From: Amycolatopsis japonica
GTDB lineage: Bacteria > Actinomycetota > Actinomycetes > Mycobacteriales > Pseudonocardiaceae
Direction of reading: 5' to 3'
DNA: 64,000 nt
Assembly (NCBI RefSeq): GCF_000732925.1
Contig: NZ_CP008953.1
Coordinates: 4,092,001 to 4,156,000 of the forward strand
In this document: positions 43,231-51,926 of the stretch, piece after piece
How the letters are laid out: each line of letters starts with the position of its first letter
Position numbering within the stretch: the first letter of the stretch is position 1
Translations under genes and position numbers: made by a program
Notes under the pieces: generated by a model
The model's database searches: none
What the model was told of the DNA's origin: nothing
The model's input: only the letters and a program-made list of their open reading frames with translations

Positions 43231-44321
43231 CCGCCGTCGCCGAGACGTACGACCGGGTCTGGTCTCCGTTGCTGGAGACCGTCCGCGCGGACGCGCTGGA
43301 CTGCGTGCAAGCCAACCTCGCCGTGCTGGCCGACCGGCACGGCGGGGAGGGCACGCACCTGGCCCTCGGCGCCCCGCTGCGCTTCGACGTCGAACCGGGG
43401 CCACGGGTGGCCGCGTCGCTGTCCTATCGACTGGCCGCCGCGCACGAGCAACTGGGCCTGCGGGTCGCGGACCGATGGGAGGGCGTCGACGGTGCCCGGT
43501 TGCGTGAACTCGCCGGCGAGGCCGATCCGCTGTACGTGATCGCCGACGCCTACGACCTGGCGTGGACGCCGTACGCCGGCCGCCGTCACACCGAGCACAC
43601 GTTTCTTCTGTCCACATCGGACACCGTCGTCGACGCCTACCACGACGAGACCCCGTGGGGTCCGTGCCGTCCCGGCGTGTGGCGGCTCTCCCCCGCCGAA
43701 CTGGACGCCCTGCCGGCGTCGGCCACCGCGCTGCGGTTCACCACCGAGCCGGTCGCCGAACCGCCGGACGTGCTCACCGCCAACGCGCGGGCGATGGCGG
43801 ACGCCGTCCCGGCGATCGACGCCTACCTTTCGGCGGACCACGGCGAAGATCTGGTGCTCGACATCTGGTTGCTCGGCCGGTCACGGCTGCTGCACGCCGC
43901 CTGGCTCGCCCGGCACGACCGGCCGAGCCCCGAGGTCGACGCGCACGTCCAAGCCTGGCTCACGCTGGCCTCGAAAAGCTTCGTGGCCGCACGCCGATCG
44001 CCTGACGGCGCACCGACCGCGGCGGTCCTGGCGGACCTCGGCCGCCTGCTCCACGAAGACGTCGCCCTCGCCGCCCGGCTCGCCGCCCGGGCGGCGGTGC
44101 TCGCCGCAATCCAGGAGGTGCTGCGGATCGACGACTCCACCGTCCGCGGCGCCGGCAGCCTGCGCGAGCTCCCGAACTACAACTCCTTCGGGCTGGTCGA
44201 GATCATCGAACGGGCCGAGACGCGGCTGGGGGTGGTACTCGGCGATGAGGATCTGACGCCGGAAGCATTGCGGGACATCGACTCGCTGTGTGCGACCTTC
44301 GCCCGGCGAATGGCTGGGTGA
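43227..44321 (+). CDS. BtrH-like domain fused to acyl carrier domain
   Basis: A 364-residue protein with GTG start in the TE stop. Residues ~15-270 resemble the BtrH N-terminal, papain-like fold: Cys26 in LDCVQANLAVL and LALGAPLRFDVE shortly after. BtrH moves an acyl group from a carrier to an amine in butirosin synthesis. Residues ~285-360 are a carrier domain with LRELPNYNSFGLVEII, phosphopantetheine Ser320. Together this looks like an acyltransferase with its own carrier. The BtrH link is tentative; the carrier call is firmer. Confidence 0.65.
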   Translation: MTAVAETYDRVWSPLLETVRADALDCVQANLAVLADRHGGEGTHLALGAPLRFDVEPGPRVAASLSYRLAAAHEQLGLRVADRWEGVDGARLRELAGEADPLYVIADAYDLAWTPYAGRRHTEHTFLLSTSDTVVDAYHDETPWGPCRPGVWRLSPAELDALPASATALRFTTEPVAEPPDVLTANARAMADAVPAIDAYLSADHGEDLVLDIWLLGRSRLLHAAWLARHDRPSPEVDAHVQAWLTLASKSFVAARRSPDGAPTAAVLADLGRLLHEDVALAARLAARAAVLAAIQEVLRIDDSTVRGAGSLRELPNYNSFGLVEIIERAETRLGVVLGDEDLTPEALRDIDSLCATFARRMAG

Positions 44322-44391
44322 GGGTCCTCGTGAGGGGCTAGGGCGGTTATTGCAGGGCAAGGCAAACCTGGTGTGCTCGTTGGCTGGCTTG

Positions 44392-44434
44392 AAGGCTCCC
44401 TTCACCGCATTAGACGTCGTGAAGGGAGCCTTCG
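44392..44434. repeat. Palindrome GAAGGCTCCC...GGGAGCCTTC
   Basis: A 15-base perfect stem (44392-44406 and 44420-44434) around CGCATTAGACGTC, close kin of the palindrome at 21545. It lies between the convergent NRPS transcripts and may act as a bidirectional terminator. Confidence 0.8.
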
Positions 44435-44595
44435 GCGCTCCTGGTCGGCACCGTTCGCATGAGCTTCTCTCGTAGGCCTCGGAGGTCTCGTGGGACTGGC
44501 CCGCAGGGGCTATTCGCGACTTCTCGCTGTCTACAAAGGACATAACCGCATAGGCCTTCCTTCCCACCTGAAGAAAGCGAAGAAGGCGAGGCCTC

Positions 44596-44739
44596 CGCAA
44601 CCCACTCGGTACCGCGGCACTCGCCCTGCGGATGGCGCGTGAAGGCCTCGCTGGGGACATTGGACGTCTCAAATGTGGCCTTCAGGACATCACTCCCCAC
44701 AAGATTGGGGCACGCCCTACGCAACCCACTCGGTACCGC
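44596..44739. repeat. Direct repeat pair in the convergent intergenic region
   Basis: CGCAACCCACTCGGTACCGC occurs at 44596-44615 and again at 44720-44739, 124 bases apart. Between them lies a long imperfect palindrome (44641-44683, GAAGGCC to GGCCTTC). The rest of 44322-44768 shows no gene. Confidence 0.8.
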
Positions 44740-44768
44740 AGCGCTACCCACCTACGGAGCGCTGCCCG

Positions 44769-46310
44769 TCACCGACCGGCCTCCCGCGCCTCGGCGGCCA
44801 GCCGCCGCCGGTCGATCTTCCCACTCGCGTTGACGGGAAAGGTGTCCACGTGGTGCACGAACGCCGGGACCATGTACTCGGGAAGGCGCCGGGCAACCGC
44901 GGCGGTCAGCTCGTCGGCGTCGACCGGCTCACCGGTGTGCAGGGCGTGCAGTACGGTCGGCCCGCCCCGCGACGGTACGGCGAGCACCACGGCGTCACGC
45001 ACGCCCGGATGAGTCCGCAGCGCGGCCTCGATCTCGCCGAGTTCGATGCGGTAGCCGCGGATCTTGACCTGATCGTCCAACCGTCCGATGTGGACGAGTT
45101 CGCCGTGTTCCCGCCGGACCCGGTCGCCGGTGCGGTACCAGTCACCCGCCCGCGGCGCGCCGTCGGCCACGGCGAACGACGTTTCGCCGCGGAAGAACCG
45201 GCCGTGGTCGTCCGCCGGGTCGAGGTAGCCGTCGAAACGCTGGCCGCCACGGACGCACAGCTCGCCGTCTTCGCCCGCGCGCCCGTCTTCGGTGACCAGC
45301 ACCGCGTCGAGCGCGTCGTGCACCTGGCCGATCGGCACGGTGCCGTTGGACGTCTCGGGCCACGACGCGGGATCGGCGGGCAGCCGGTACGCGGTGACCG
45401 TGACGGTGAGTTCGGTGGGGCCGTACGCGTTCTCCACCACACTGTTCGGCGCGGCCGCGGCCCAGGCCCTGGCCTGATCCATGGTCAACTGCTCGCCGGC
45501 GAAGACGCTCCAGCGCAGATCGGGCATCGCCCCGGGACGCAGCCCGCGCAGCCGCCCGGCGAGCGACACCACGGACGGAACCGAGTACCAGTGGGTGATC
45601 CGCTTGCCGGTGACGAACCGGGCCGGGGTGAGCACGTCGGCTTCGGAGGGCACCACGAGGGTCGCGCCGGTGCTCCACGAGACGAACAGGTCGAACACCG
45701 ACGGATCGAAGGTCAGGTCGAACGTCTGGGACAGCCGGCAGCCGGGCTCGACCGCGTACCGCTCGACGCAGTGCGCCAGGTAGCCGGCCACGTTCCGGTG
45801 CCGGATCGGCACGCCCTTGGGTGTCCCGGTCGACCCGGAGGTGAACAGCAGATACGCCACCGCGTCGGGATCGCCCTCGTAGGGCGGGCTCCACGGTTCG
45901 GGCAGCCGCTCGGGCCACGCGCCGAGCAGGGGCAGCGCGACCGCACCGGTGCCGTCCGCCACCTCCGCCGCGCCGACGTCATCGGCCACCACGACGTCGA
46001 CCCCCGCAGCCACGCACATGGCCCGGTTGCGGTCGGGCGGGAACTTCGGGTTGAGCGGGACGACGATCGCGCCGAGCCGCAGCGCCGCGAGGTAGCCGGC
46101 GTACGTGGCCAGGCCGCGCGTGGCGGGCAGGCCGACCGCGTACGGACGCCCACCCGCCGCCCGCACCAGCCCGGCCGCCAGCCTTTCGGCGAGCAGCCGG
46201 AGTTCGCGGTAACTCAGGGCGTGGTCCTGGACCTCGATCGCCGTCGCATCGGGGAATCTCCGCACGGAGTCGAGGAACCAGCCGTACATCGTCCCCTGTG
46301 GATCGATCAC
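44769..46310 (-). CDS. Free-standing A domain 1
   Basis: A 513-residue adenylation enzyme: LLFTSGSTGTPKG, TFDPSVFDLF, NAYGPTELT, YRTGDRV, GRLDDQVKIRGYRIELGEIE and NASGKIDRR. No carrier is attached. GTG start inside the MFS stop. Pocket residues by eye are D-P-F-Y-V-A-A-V-T-K, not one of the codes I know. It probably loads the free carrier protein (51600) or the T domain of the C-T-TE protein. It is the last gene of the minus-strand NRPS operon. Confidence 0.88.
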   Translation of the reverse strand: MIDPQGTMYGWFLDSVRRFPDATAIEVQDHALSYRELRLLAERLAAGLVRAAGGRPYAVGLPATRGLATYAGYLAALRLGAIVVPLNPKFPPDRNRAMCVAAGVDVVVADDVGAAEVADGTGAVALPLLGAWPERLPEPWSPPYEGDPDAVAYLLFTSGSTGTPKGVPIRHRNVAGYLAHCVERYAVEPGCRLSQTFDLTFDPSVFDLFVSWSTGATLVVPSEADVLTPARFVTGKRITHWYSVPSVVSLAGRLRGLRPGAMPDLRWSVFAGEQLTMDQARAWAAAAPNSVVENAYGPTELTVTVTAYRLPADPASWPETSNGTVPIGQVHDALDAVLVTEDGRAGEDGELCVRGGQRFDGYLDPADDHGRFFRGETSFAVADGAPRAGDWYRTGDRVRREHGELVHIGRLDDQVKIRGYRIELGEIEAALRTHPGVRDAVVLAVPSRGGPTVLHALHTGEPVDADELTAAVARRLPEYMVPAFVHHVDTFPVNASGKIDRRRLAAEAREAGR

Positions 46311-47596
46311 TTCCCGCTGCCTTCCGCGGCGGGAGCGTCGGCCTCGGCGACCGCGTCCGCGGTGATCACCCGCAGGAACGGATAGACCATCAGCAGGCAG
46401 ACCACCGCGAAGACCCCGAACGCGATCTGGAAACCGAACAGTTCGGCCAGACCGCCCGCCACGGCCGCGGACACCGGGAGCATTCCCCAGGAGAGCAGTC
46501 TGCTCGCCGCGCCGAACCGGCCCAGCAGTTCGTTGGGTACCAGCGATTGGCTGATCACCCGCGAGTTCACCGTCCACATCGTCCCGCCGACACCGGCGAG
46601 GAACGCGGCGACCCCGACCGGCCAGACAGCGGCCGGACCGGCGGGGATCACCGCGGGGACCCCGACCATCAGCACCGTGCCGACGATGTCGACGAACATC
46701 GCCCAGCGCCTGCCGATCAGCCGGTTGACCGGGCCGACCAGCACCGTGCCGAGCACACCGCCGGCGCCGAGGCTGGTCAGCAGGAACCCGTACTGTGCCG
46801 GGGTGAGGCCGAGCGGACCGCCGACCGCGTATGCCGGGATCAGCGCGTACCAGGCGGCCCAGCAGCCGGCCATGCCCGTGATCAGCGCCGCCATCGTCCG
46901 CAGCAACCGGTGCCGCCACAGGAAGACCAGGCCCTCACGGATCTCCGCCCTGGCCGGACGGCGCTCCTTCGGCTGCTTCACCGCGAAGTCGCCGACCAGC
47001 AGCGTCAGCAGCAATGCGCCGAACAGGTACACCGCGCCACTCGCCCCCAGCGCGACGGCGAACCCGGCGGCCACCAGGAATCCGCCGATCGGCGCGCCCA
47101 GGAAGCTGAACGTGACGTACTCGGTCGCGGTGAGCCGCGCGTTCAGCGCCTGCCATCGGTTCTTCGGGGTCACCGAGGGGATGATCGACATCGCGGACAG
47201 CTGCGCGACCACCTCCGCGACACCCAGCACCAGTGCCACGGCGAGGATCAGCGGCAGGTTCACGACGTCCACCGCGACCGCCGCCAGCATCACCGCCATC
47301 GCGGCCATCCTGGCGAATTCGGCGCCCACCATCAGCGATCGCCGGTTCTTGCGGTCCACCAGCACACCGATGTGCAGAGCGGTGATCAGCCACGGCAGGG
47401 TCAGCATCATCGCCACGGCGGCGACCGACGCCGGTGAGTCGGTCACCGTGGTGGCCAGCAACGGAAGCGCCACGCGCATCACCGCGTCGGCGGTGTTGGT
47501 CGTGCCGGTGAACGAGATCAGCAGCCACTCGTTGCGCCGCGGCGACGGCCCGGCCCCGGTCGCAGGGGCGGGCACGGTCGAGGGTCGCTCGGACAC
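46307..47596 (-). CDS. MFS exporter
   Basis: A 429-residue MFS permease with about 12 hydrophobic helices; the cytoplasmic loop between helices 2 and 3 reads GVLVDRKNRRSL. The EntS/MFS_3-like pattern (EWLLISFTGTTNTADAVMRVALPLL) fits exporters of siderophores and peptides. It lies between the C-T-TE NRPS (14 bases upstream) and free A domain 1 (GTGA overlap), so it is probably the product exporter and a self-resistance factor. It may be compared with the fused MFS of the first cluster. Confidence 0.9.
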   Translation of the reverse strand: MSERPSTVPAPATGAGPSPRRNEWLLISFTGTTNTADAVMRVALPLLATTVTDSPASVAAVAMMLTLPWLITALHIGVLVDRKNRRSLMVGAEFARMAAMAVMLAAVAVDVVNLPLILAVALVLGVAEVVAQLSAMSIIPSVTPKNRWQALNARLTATEYVTFSFLGAPIGGFLVAAGFAVALGASGAVYLFGALLLTLLVGDFAVKQPKERRPARAEIREGLVFLWRHRLLRTMAALITGMAGCWAAWYALIPAYAVGGPLGLTPAQYGFLLTSLGAGGVLGTVLVGPVNRLIGRRWAMFVDIVGTVLMVGVPAVIPAGPAAVWPVGVAAFLAGVGGTMWTVNSRVISQSLVPNELLGRFGAASRLLSWGMLPVSAAVAGGLAELFGFQIAFGVFAVVCLLMVYPFLRVITADAVAEADAPAAEGSGK

Positions 47597-47609
47597 AGCT
47601 CCTCCAAGA

Positions 47610-50027
47610 TCACGCAGACGGTGTGGTGGTGGTCCGGAGCCCCACGATCGCGCGGGCGATCTCCGCGATCGCCGGGGCTCGGAGCATCCCGTAGTGGTCG
47701 GCCTCGACCTGGATCAGCCGTGGTGGCGCGGAGAACTGGCCAGACCACTGATCCACCTGGTGGTCGGCCAGCTCCGCCCTGACGAGCAGCGCGGGCGCTT
47801 CGAGCGGGCGTTCGCTGACGTACGAACCGACCGCGTCGGTGTGCCGGTTGAACGTCGTCCAGCGCTCGAGGAGCATCGCCACCGAAACCGGCTGACCGCT
47901 CGCCGTGGCCAGCCGAGCGGCCAGTACCCGCATCGCCAGTTCGGGATCCCCCGGCGTGGTCTTGGCGGGCGTGCCGTCGAGGGTCGCGCCGAAGGTCGCG
48001 GCCATGTTCTCGCTGAAGACCTCGTACACCACCGCGTCCCGCACTTCGCGAGGAATGTCGTGCTCGACCGGCGGTGTCGAGTCGAGCAGCACCACCGGTG
48101 GCGGGGTCCCGTGGCCGGTGGCCGCCATCTCGAACGCGATCTGCCCGCCCATCGACCAGCCGCCGAGCAGATCGGGGCGCAGGTCCTCGGCGTCGAGATC
48201 GGCGCGGAATCTCGCGGCCATGGCCGGGATCGAGTCCAGCGGAGCACGTTCCTGCGACGCCGTGACCCGCCAGTCCGACGGCAGTTCGGCCACCAGCTCG
48301 CGGTAGTCCCGCACGGTGCCGCCCGCGCCGGGCAGCAGATGCAGATGCGGGCCTTCGCCGTCCTGGAGGACGACCAGCGTGCTCCCGTCGTCGACGCCGG
48401 CGCCGCCGTCGAGCTGCTCGGCCGCCTTGCGCGGGGTCGGCTCGGTGAGCCATCCGGTGATGTCCAACGTCACGCCGCTTTCGGATTCGAGGGCCGACGC
48501 GAACTGGACGACCTTCAACGACCGGCCGCCGGTGGCGAAGAAGTCCTCGTCGGCTCCGGTCGGCGCAGTGCCGAGCACTTCGGTCCAAACGCGGCGGACC
48601 TGATCGAGCGACGCGGTTTCCGGCATCTCCGTGGTGTCCAGATCGGCCGTCGTGATGGTGTGCTCCAGATAGGCGGGCGCCGTCCTGGACCCGACCTCGA
48701 TGGTGCCCACCGGCAGCTCCGGGTCGAGGCCGCCCTCGGCGAGGACCCGGTCGATGTCCTGGAACAGCCGCCGCGCGGTCGAATGGTCGAACCGGCCGAC
48801 GTTGTACTCCGACTCGACGATGTATTCGCCGTCGAAGTCGAACACCCCGAACCCGAGGTCGGTGCGGGCGGCCCGGTTCGGCGCGCGCTGCAGCGTCAGC
48901 TCGACGTCGCCGAGCCGCAGCCCGACCCCGATCGACCCGTACCAGGTGACCAGGATCGGGATCGCGTCCCGCAGCCGCGCTTGCGCCGATTCGGTGAGCG
49001 CGCCGTACACCAGGGAGAAGGGCACCGTCTGGTGCGCGAGGCTGTCCCACATGCCGTCGCGGACCCGTTCGACCACCGTGCCGAACGAATCGCCGTCCTC
49101 GACGACGGTCCTGGTGACCAGGACGTTGGCCAGATACCCGACCAGCGCCTGATCCTGGGGTGTCATCCGGTTGGCGCTGACCAGGCCCGTGCAGACCTCC
49201 GGCCCGGCGCCACCCCGCGCGAGCACCGTCTGCAGCGCGGCGAAAAGCACGCTGAACGGCGTGGTGAAGTACCGCTTCGCCAAGGTTCCGATGCCGTCGA
49301 CGGCCTCCTTGCTGAAGACGAACCGCACCATCCCGCCCTTGTTGCCGGTGCCGGTGTAGGTGTGCCGGTCCGCGACCAGGGTCGTGGTCACCGCGCCGTC
49401 GAGCTTCTCGCGCCAGTACTTCAGGCTCGCGTCCCAGCGGCCGTCGGTGCGGGCGGCGTTCGAGGCGAGGATGTGCTCGCGGAACGACACCTGGGGCTCG
49501 CCGCCGAATTCCGGCTCCTCGCCCGCCACCGCGGCCGCGTAGGCCTTGGCGAAGTCGTCCATCAGCAACTGCATCCCCCAGCCGTCGACGAGGGCGTGGT
49601 GGACGGTGACCAGCAGCTCGTGCTGGTCACCGACGGTCACCGCCACCAGCCGTGCCGCCGGGGCCACGTCCAGCGCGAGCGGACGCTCCTGGATCTCCCC
49701 CGCGATCGAACGGAGCAGGGGCTCCACCGGCACGGAACCGGGGTCTTCGATCTCGATCCGCTGCGGCTCGACCTCGACATGGTCCACAATGGACACCATG
49801 ATCGCGCCGTCACGGTGGTGCAGGCTCGCGCGCATCGCCTCGTATCGGTCCACCACGGCCTGCCAGGCGACCCGCAGGGCGTCGAAGTCCAGCGGCCGGT
49901 CGGCCTTCAGCGGCCAGGTCTGGTTGTAGACGGACTTGTTCTTGGCCCTCTGATGGATCCACCAGAGCATCTCCATGAGGGCACTGGCCGGGAACATGCC
50001 GGTGTCCGTCGCGACGGGAGCGTTCAA
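47610..50027 (-). CDS. NRPS, C-T-TE
   Basis: An 805-residue protein. The condensation domain (~10-430) has VHHALVDGW; the carrier (~475-545) has FFATGGRSLKVV; the thioesterase (~555-800) has LLPGAGG, GWSMGG and HYGM. No A domain, so the carrier must be loaded in trans by one of the free A domains in the operon, or the C domain joins two carriers. The start MNAPVATDTG at 50027 follows a GGAATTCC-like leader 17 bases after the free A domain 2 gene. It likely makes the last bond and releases the product. Confidence 0.9.
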   Translation of the reverse strand: MNAPVATDTGMFPASALMEMLWWIHQRAKNKSVYNQTWPLKADRPLDFDALRVAWQAVVDRYEAMRASLHHRDGAIMVSIVDHVEVEPQRIEIEDPGSVPVEPLLRSIAGEIQERPLALDVAPAARLVAVTVGDQHELLVTVHHALVDGWGMQLLMDDFAKAYAAAVAGEEPEFGGEPQVSFREHILASNAARTDGRWDASLKYWREKLDGAVTTTLVADRHTYTGTGNKGGMVRFVFSKEAVDGIGTLAKRYFTTPFSVLFAALQTVLARGGAGPEVCTGLVSANRMTPQDQALVGYLANVLVTRTVVEDGDSFGTVVERVRDGMWDSLAHQTVPFSLVYGALTESAQARLRDAIPILVTWYGSIGVGLRLGDVELTLQRAPNRAARTDLGFGVFDFDGEYIVESEYNVGRFDHSTARRLFQDIDRVLAEGGLDPELPVGTIEVGSRTAPAYLEHTITTADLDTTEMPETASLDQVRRVWTEVLGTAPTGADEDFFATGGRSLKVVQFASALESESGVTLDITGWLTEPTPRKAAEQLDGGAGVDDGSTLVVLQDGEGPHLHLLPGAGGTVRDYRELVAELPSDWRVTASQERAPLDSIPAMAARFRADLDAEDLRPDLLGGWSMGGQIAFEMAATGHGTPPPVVLLDSTPPVEHDIPREVRDAVVYEVFSENMAATFGATLDGTPAKTTPGDPELAMRVLAARLATASGQPVSVAMLLERWTTFNRHTDAVGSYVSERPLEAPALLVRAELADHQVDQWSGQFSAPPRLIQVEADHYGMLRAPAIAEIARAIVGLRTTTTPSA

Positions 50028-50043
50028 CGGAATTCCTTTCCGG

Positions 50044-51603
50044 TTATCGGCGGACGATCGGCAGGATCTCTTCGGTCAGTCCCTTGCGGTCGACCTTCCC
50101 GTTGGCGGCCAAAGGAATGCTGTCGCGCTGGTGGTAGCCCCTCGGTCGCATGTAGACCGGGAGCTCGTCGAGCAGCCGGACGAACTCGCTCTCGTCCACG
50201 GGATCGCCCGCGTAGACCGCGTGCAGGTCCACCTCGCCGTCGGCCGCCGTGAGCGCCACCACGACCACTTCGGCGATCGACGGATGCCGCCGCAGCGCCG
50301 ATTCGATCTCGCCCAGTTCGACCCGGTTGCCCCGGACCTTGATCTGGTCGTCGACACGGCCGAGGTGGACCAGCTCGCCGCTCTCCCGGCGCACCCGGTC
50401 ACCAGTGCGGTACCAGTGCGCCGGGGTCAGCGGCTCGGAGCCGTCGTAGACCGCACCCCGCTCGCCGTCGAAGGACAGGAATCGCCCGGCGTTGTCGCCG
50501 GAGTCCAGGTAGCCGGGGAAACGCTGCGGGCCGCGCACGCACAGTTCGCCGTCCGAGCACTCCCGCAGGTCTTCGTCGAGCAGGACGTAGTCCAGATGCG
50601 GGAAGATCTCGCCGATCGGCATGGACCGGTTCGAGGTGACCGGCCAGTCCGCGCGCTCGGCGGGCACCTCGTAACCGGTGCAGATGACCGTCAGTTCCGT
50701 CGGCCCGTAACAGTTGTGGATTTTCGCGTTGGGGGCGGCCGCGCGCCACACCTCGACCTGTTCGAGGTTCAGCGGCTCGCCGCCGAACATGCCGCGGCGG
50801 AGATTCGGCATGCTGCCCGGGGCGAGTGCGCGCAGCCTGCGGGCGAAGGAGATGATCGACGGCACGGAAAGCCAGTGGGTGAGCCGTTTTTCGTTCACGA
50901 AACGCACCGGTGTGAACACCTCGCTGTGCTGCGGGACGCACAGGGTCGCGCCGGTTCCCCAGGTGGCGAAGAGCTCGACGATCGAACCGTCGAAGAAGAG
51001 CTCGAAGGTCTGCGAAACCCGGCAGTCGTCGGCGAAACCGAACCGCTGGATGTTGTCCTCCAGCAACGAGGAGACGCATTCATGCGTGACCGGCACGCCC
51101 TTGGGGCTTCCTGTCGAGCCGGAGGTGTAGATGATGTACGCGACGTCGCCGTCGCCGGAACCGATCTCGGGCAGCGGCTCGCCACCCTCCAGCAGGGCGC
51201 GCCACCGGTCGCCGGTCAGGTCGACGATCGGGATCCCCGACTGCCGCGGGTACTCCGGCAACTGCTTGGCCGAGGTGTCGTCGACGATCGTCACGTCCAG
51301 GCCGGCGTCCTTGGTGATCACCAGGTTCCTGGCGACCGGCGCGCCCTGGTTGAGCGGCACCACGGCCGCGCCGAGCCGCTGGATCGCCAGGTAACCCACG
51401 TAGCTCGCGAGGCTGCGTGACGTCAGCAGCCCGACGCGGTCCGGCCGCCGGCCCGCCGCCGAAACCAGGCGTACCGCCATCCTCTCCACGGCGGCCCGCA
51501 GTTCGTCATAGGTCAAGGTGAGCCCGGCGACTTCGATCGCCGTCGAGGAACCGGAACCCGCCACCGTGTCGCCGAACCAGTCGAAGAGCCTGCGTGTCGT
51601 CAT
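50044..51603 (-). CDS. Free-standing A domain 2
   Basis: A 519-residue adenylation enzyme: IYTSGSTGSPKG, FFDGSIVELF, NCYGPTELT, YRTGDRV, GRVDDQIKVRGNRVELGEIE and NGKVDRKGL. Pocket residues by eye are D-G-V-L-M-G-C-V-I-K, unassigned. It begins in the carrier stop (ATGA), so carrier and A domain are made together and the enzyme probably loads that carrier. It resembles free A domain 1 in layout; the two may have arisen by duplication. Confidence 0.88.
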   Translation of the reverse strand: MTTRRLFDWFGDTVAGSGSSTAIEVAGLTLTYDELRAAVERMAVRLVSAAGRRPDRVGLLTSRSLASYVGYLAIQRLGAAVVPLNQGAPVARNLVITKDAGLDVTIVDDTSAKQLPEYPRQSGIPIVDLTGDRWRALLEGGEPLPEIGSGDGDVAYIIYTSGSTGSPKGVPVTHECVSSLLEDNIQRFGFADDCRVSQTFELFFDGSIVELFATWGTGATLCVPQHSEVFTPVRFVNEKRLTHWLSVPSIISFARRLRALAPGSMPNLRRGMFGGEPLNLEQVEVWRAAAPNAKIHNCYGPTELTVICTGYEVPAERADWPVTSNRSMPIGEIFPHLDYVLLDEDLRECSDGELCVRGPQRFPGYLDSGDNAGRFLSFDGERGAVYDGSEPLTPAHWYRTGDRVRRESGELVHLGRVDDQIKVRGNRVELGEIESALRRHPSIAEVVVVALTAADGEVDLHAVYAGDPVDESEFVRLLDELPVYMRPRGYHQRDSIPLAANGKVDRKGLTEEILPIVRR

Positions 51604-51848
51604 CGCGCACCCCCGTCCTGGCCGGCGGTGGCCAGATCGGCCAGCCAGCGTTTCAAGTCGGCGACCGTGTGCAGATCGACCAGCCGGGTGGCGTCGATCT
51701 CGGCGTCGTCGTCACCCGCCACGTCGACCGCGAGACGCAGCAACGCCAGTGATTCCAGGCCCGCGTCGAGCAAGGGCGTCGAGTCGTCGAAGGTGAAGGT
51801 CGCGTACCGCGTGATGATGGCGTCGAAATCGACAATCGTGTCACTCAT
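51600..51848 (-). CDS. Free carrier protein
   Basis: An 82-residue carrier protein: helix 1 FDAIITRYATFTF, then LLDAGLESLALLRLAVDV with the phosphopantetheine serine in GLESLA, and a last helix ADLKRWLADLA. The start MSDTIV at 51848 has GGAG nine bases upstream; 51863 and 51854 are less likely. It is coupled to free A domain 2, whose aminoacyl group it should carry to the condensation domains of the cluster. Confidence 0.88.
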   Translation of the reverse strand: MSDTIVDFDAIITRYATFTFDDSTPLLDAGLESLALLRLAVDVAGDDDAEIDATRLVDLHTVADLKRWLADLATAGQDGGAR

Positions 51849-51926
51849 GGGCATTTTCTCCATGGGGCCGGGGCTTCGTCACCGAGACCATTGCCGTCGC
51901 GGCTGTTCTCTCGATGTACTCGGGTT

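Noticed and set aside
46533..50252. A 1239-codon plus-strand frame
   Set aside because: It is antisense to the MFS and C-T-TE genes, which have clear motifs; shadow frame.
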